Assembly: GCF_030758955.1 (NCBI RefSeq)
Contig: NZ_CP132360.1
Coordinates: 1,331,315-1,395,314 of the forward strand
Source: Agrococcus beijingensis
GTDB taxonomy: Bacteria; Actinomycetota; Actinomycetes; Actinomycetales; Microbacteriaceae
DNA: 64,000 bases
Direction: 5' to 3'
This document shows positions 62,574 through 64,000 of this stretch, in pieces; the stretch's first letter is position 1, and each line of letters starts with the position of its first letter. The position numbers were made by a program, and so were the translations under genes. Below the pieces are notes generated by a model. That model did no database searches, was not told the origin of the DNA, and was given only the letters and a program-made list of their open reading frames with translations.

Positions 62574-63596
62574 ATGCGCAAACGGATCGGGTTCCTCTCC
62601 TTCGGCCACTACCGCGACGTGCCCGGCTCGCGCGTGCCGACCCCCGGCGACTCGCTGCGCATGCACGTCGACCTCGCGGTCGCCGCCGAAGAAGCAGGCA
62701 TGGACGGCGCTTGGGTGCGCGTGCACCACTTCGACCAGTCGCTCGCGACGCCCTACCCGCTGCTTGCGGCGATGGGCGCCCGCACCTCGACGCTCGAGCT
62801 CGGCACCGGCGTGATCGACCTGCGCTACGAGCAGCCGCTGGCGATGGCCGAGATCGCGAGCGCCACCGACCTGCTGGCCGGCGAGCGGCTGCAGCTGGGC
62901 ATCTCGCGCGGCTCGCCCGAGCGAGCCGTCGACGGCCAGGAGAGGTTCGGGCTGCCGCAGCCCGAGGGCGTCAGCTGGTCTGATCTCGCCCGCGACCGCG
63001 CCGACCACGTGCGTCGGGCCCTGCGGGGCGAGCCGCAGGCCACCTCGGCGCTGGCCGCCGACCTCGGCAAGGCGCCCGACCTGCCCGTCGAGCCGCACTC
63101 CCCCGGCCTCGCCGACCGGCTCTGGTGGGGTGCCGGCAACCACGCCTCCGGGCTTTGGGCGGGTGAGCACGGCTACAACCTGCTCTCGTCGACGCTGCTG
63201 ACGCAGGACGACGGGCGCCCCTTCCACGTGCAGCAGGCCGACCAGGTGCGCGGCTACCTCGAGGTGCACGCGCGGGCGGGCCACCGCATCCGCCCCCGCA
63301 CCGCCGTGACGCGCAGCGCGTTCCCGTTCTTCAGCGACGACGACCGGCGCTACTTCGGGCTCGCCGACGAGCGCAACGACGGGCAGGGGCGCATCGAGGG
63401 CGACCTGGTGCGAGGCGGCCCCACGTACGCGGGCGAGCCCGAGCACGTCGCGAAGCGGTTGCTCGCCGACGACGCGGTGCAGGCGGCCGACACGGTGCTC
63501 TTCGCGCTGCCCAGCCAGCTCGGCTACGACTACAACGCCCACCTGCTCACGTCGCTCGTCGCGGTCGCGCGCGACCTGGGGTGGCAGGAGGGCTGA
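62574..63596 (+). CDS. LLM-class flavin-dependent monooxygenase-like protein
   Basis: 340 residues. Bacterial-luciferase-like fold: FGHYRDVPGSRVPTPGDSLR, HVDLAVAAEEAGMDGAWVRV HH (His pair), LELGTGVIDLRYEQPLAMAE, and DLLAGERLQLGISRGSPERA with the usual LGxSRG. F420- or FMN-dependent oxidation; substrate unknown. ATG 62574. Follows the terminator by 45 bp, so it has its own promoter. Confidence 0.9.
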   Translation: MRKRIGFLSFGHYRDVPGSRVPTPGDSLRMHVDLAVAAEEAGMDGAWVRVHHFDQSLATPYPLLAAMGARTSTLELGTGVIDLRYEQPLAMAEIASATDLLAGERLQLGISRGSPERAVDGQERFGLPQPEGVSWSDLARDRADHVRRALRGEPQATSALAADLGKAPDLPVEPHSPGLADRLWWGAGNHASGLWAGEHGYNLLSSTLLTQDDGRPFHVQQADQVRGYLEVHARAGHRIRPRTAVTRSAFPFFSDDDRRYFGLADERNDGQGRIEGDLVRGGPTYAGEPEHVAKRLLADDAVQAADTVLFALPSQLGYDYNAHLLTSLVAVARDLGWQEG

Positions 63597-63650
63597 CCGC
63601 GCCGCGCGCCACCCAGCGCGCTCGCGCACCGCGACGCTAGGTTCGCAGCT

Positions 63651-64000
63651 ATGACGCGCGCCGATCCGACCCCCGTCGACCGGCGCGCCGGCTGCACCGC
63701 CCGAACGGCGGTGCCGATGGCAGCGCTCGTCTGCGCCGCGGCCGCGCTGCTGACCGCCTGCGGGCCCGCGCCCGACCCGAGGCCCGAGCCCACCGCGTCT
63801 GCCGCGATCGTCGAGGACAGCGCTCCCGCCGCGGCGCCCGTGCCGCACGAGAGCGAGCTGGCGCCGGGCTTCGACAGCCCGCCCGACACCGCGGCCGTGC
63901 CCGACGCGTCGCTGACCGCCGACGAGCTGACCGCGCTGCTGCGCGTGCCGGCGACTGCGGCGCTGCGGCCCGAGACCTGCGCGGCCGACGGCGTCGACAT
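63651..64000 (+). CDS. Lipoprotein, partial at window end
   Basis: Begins at ATG 63651 (or ATG 63717, which would give a cleaner signal peptide) and runs off the window; 116 codons visible. Signal region AALVCAAAALLTAC with lipobox LLTAC, followed by a Pro/Ala/Glu-rich linker and the start of a folded domain (TADELTALLRVPATAALRPE). No family can be assigned from this part. Probably anchored on the outer face of the membrane. Confidence 0.75.
   Translation, partial: MTRADPTPVDRRAGCTARTAVPMAALVCAAAALLTACGPAPDPRPEPTASAAIVEDSAPAAAPVPHESELAPGFDSPPDTAAVPDASLTADELTALLRVPATAALRPETCAADGVD

Overview
The window is chromosomal DNA of a very GC-rich actinobacterium. Strong codon bias toward G/C in third positions, GGAGG-type ribosome sites, HspR/HAIR heat-shock control, a SARP regulator, Ku/LigD end joining, an Rpf-type resuscitation factor and a mycothiol-dependent-type enzyme all point to Micrococcales, most likely Microbacteriaceae (an Agrococcus-like genus is my guess from overall style; no marker gene here proves it). 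I saw no rRNA, tRNA, CRISPR, prophage or complete insertion sequence.

Layout. 1-6.3 kb: a 20-bp tandem repeat array, an RibD/DHFR-fold reductase, a TetR-controlled pair of membrane proteins with a ladder of GTAC operators, and a three-gene membrane-protein operon. 6.3-10.6 kb: the dnaK-grpE-dnaJ-hspR operon with two HAIR operators. 10.7-16.8 kb: a KhtTU-like K+/H+ antiporter pair, an MFS permease, a DUF559-like gene flanked by GGTACC palindromes, and dCTP deaminase. 17-27.5 kb: two DUF1206 paralogues, a dienelactone-hydrolase-like protein, a DUF4062/NB-ARC STAND protein, a YbdK-type ligase, and ku-ligD followed by a second 20-bp array. 27.7-36.8 kb: acyl-CoA dehydrogenase, then a metal/regulatory block (signal peptidase, Tat-exported multicopper oxidase, SARP, anchored protein, CtaG-like protein with a possible leader peptide, merA and divergent merR).

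36.9-53.3 kb is an essentially complete phenylacetate (paa) degradation region: paaJ, paaF-like, paaH and paaZ; then paaK, paaI and a TetR regulator on the minus strand divergent from paaABCDE; then another enoyl-CoA hydratase. PaaK makes phenylacetyl-CoA, PaaABCDE epoxidises it, a PaaG-type isomerase and PaaZ open the ring, and PaaF/H/J perform beta-oxidation, with PaaI as a thioesterase safety valve. Two promoters carry almost identical 22-bp operators (36905-36926, 48428-48449). A visibly lower-GC AAA ATPase gene with its own palindrome (43.1-44.4 kb), an Rpf gene and a small nucleotidyltransferase interrupt this region. 53.3-64 kb: mycothiol-type enzyme, DUF805 protein, D-amino-acid-oxidase-like protein, small methyltransferase, an HspR-controlled ClpC-like chaperone, DUF1801 protein, a cluster of repeats and a 66-bp palindrome, a dicarboxylate symporter, a secreted Pro-rich protein, a luciferase-like monooxygenase and the start of a lipoprotein.

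The most unusual layer is intergenic: related GGCGCC-containing tandem arrays immediately 3' of three stop codons, two copies of a 63-bp palindromic element, REP-like elements, several other inverted repeats at gene borders, and apparent over-representation of GCATCCG/CGGATGC. HspR appears to govern both the dnaK operon and a ClpC-type (not ClpB-type) unfoldase 49 kb away.
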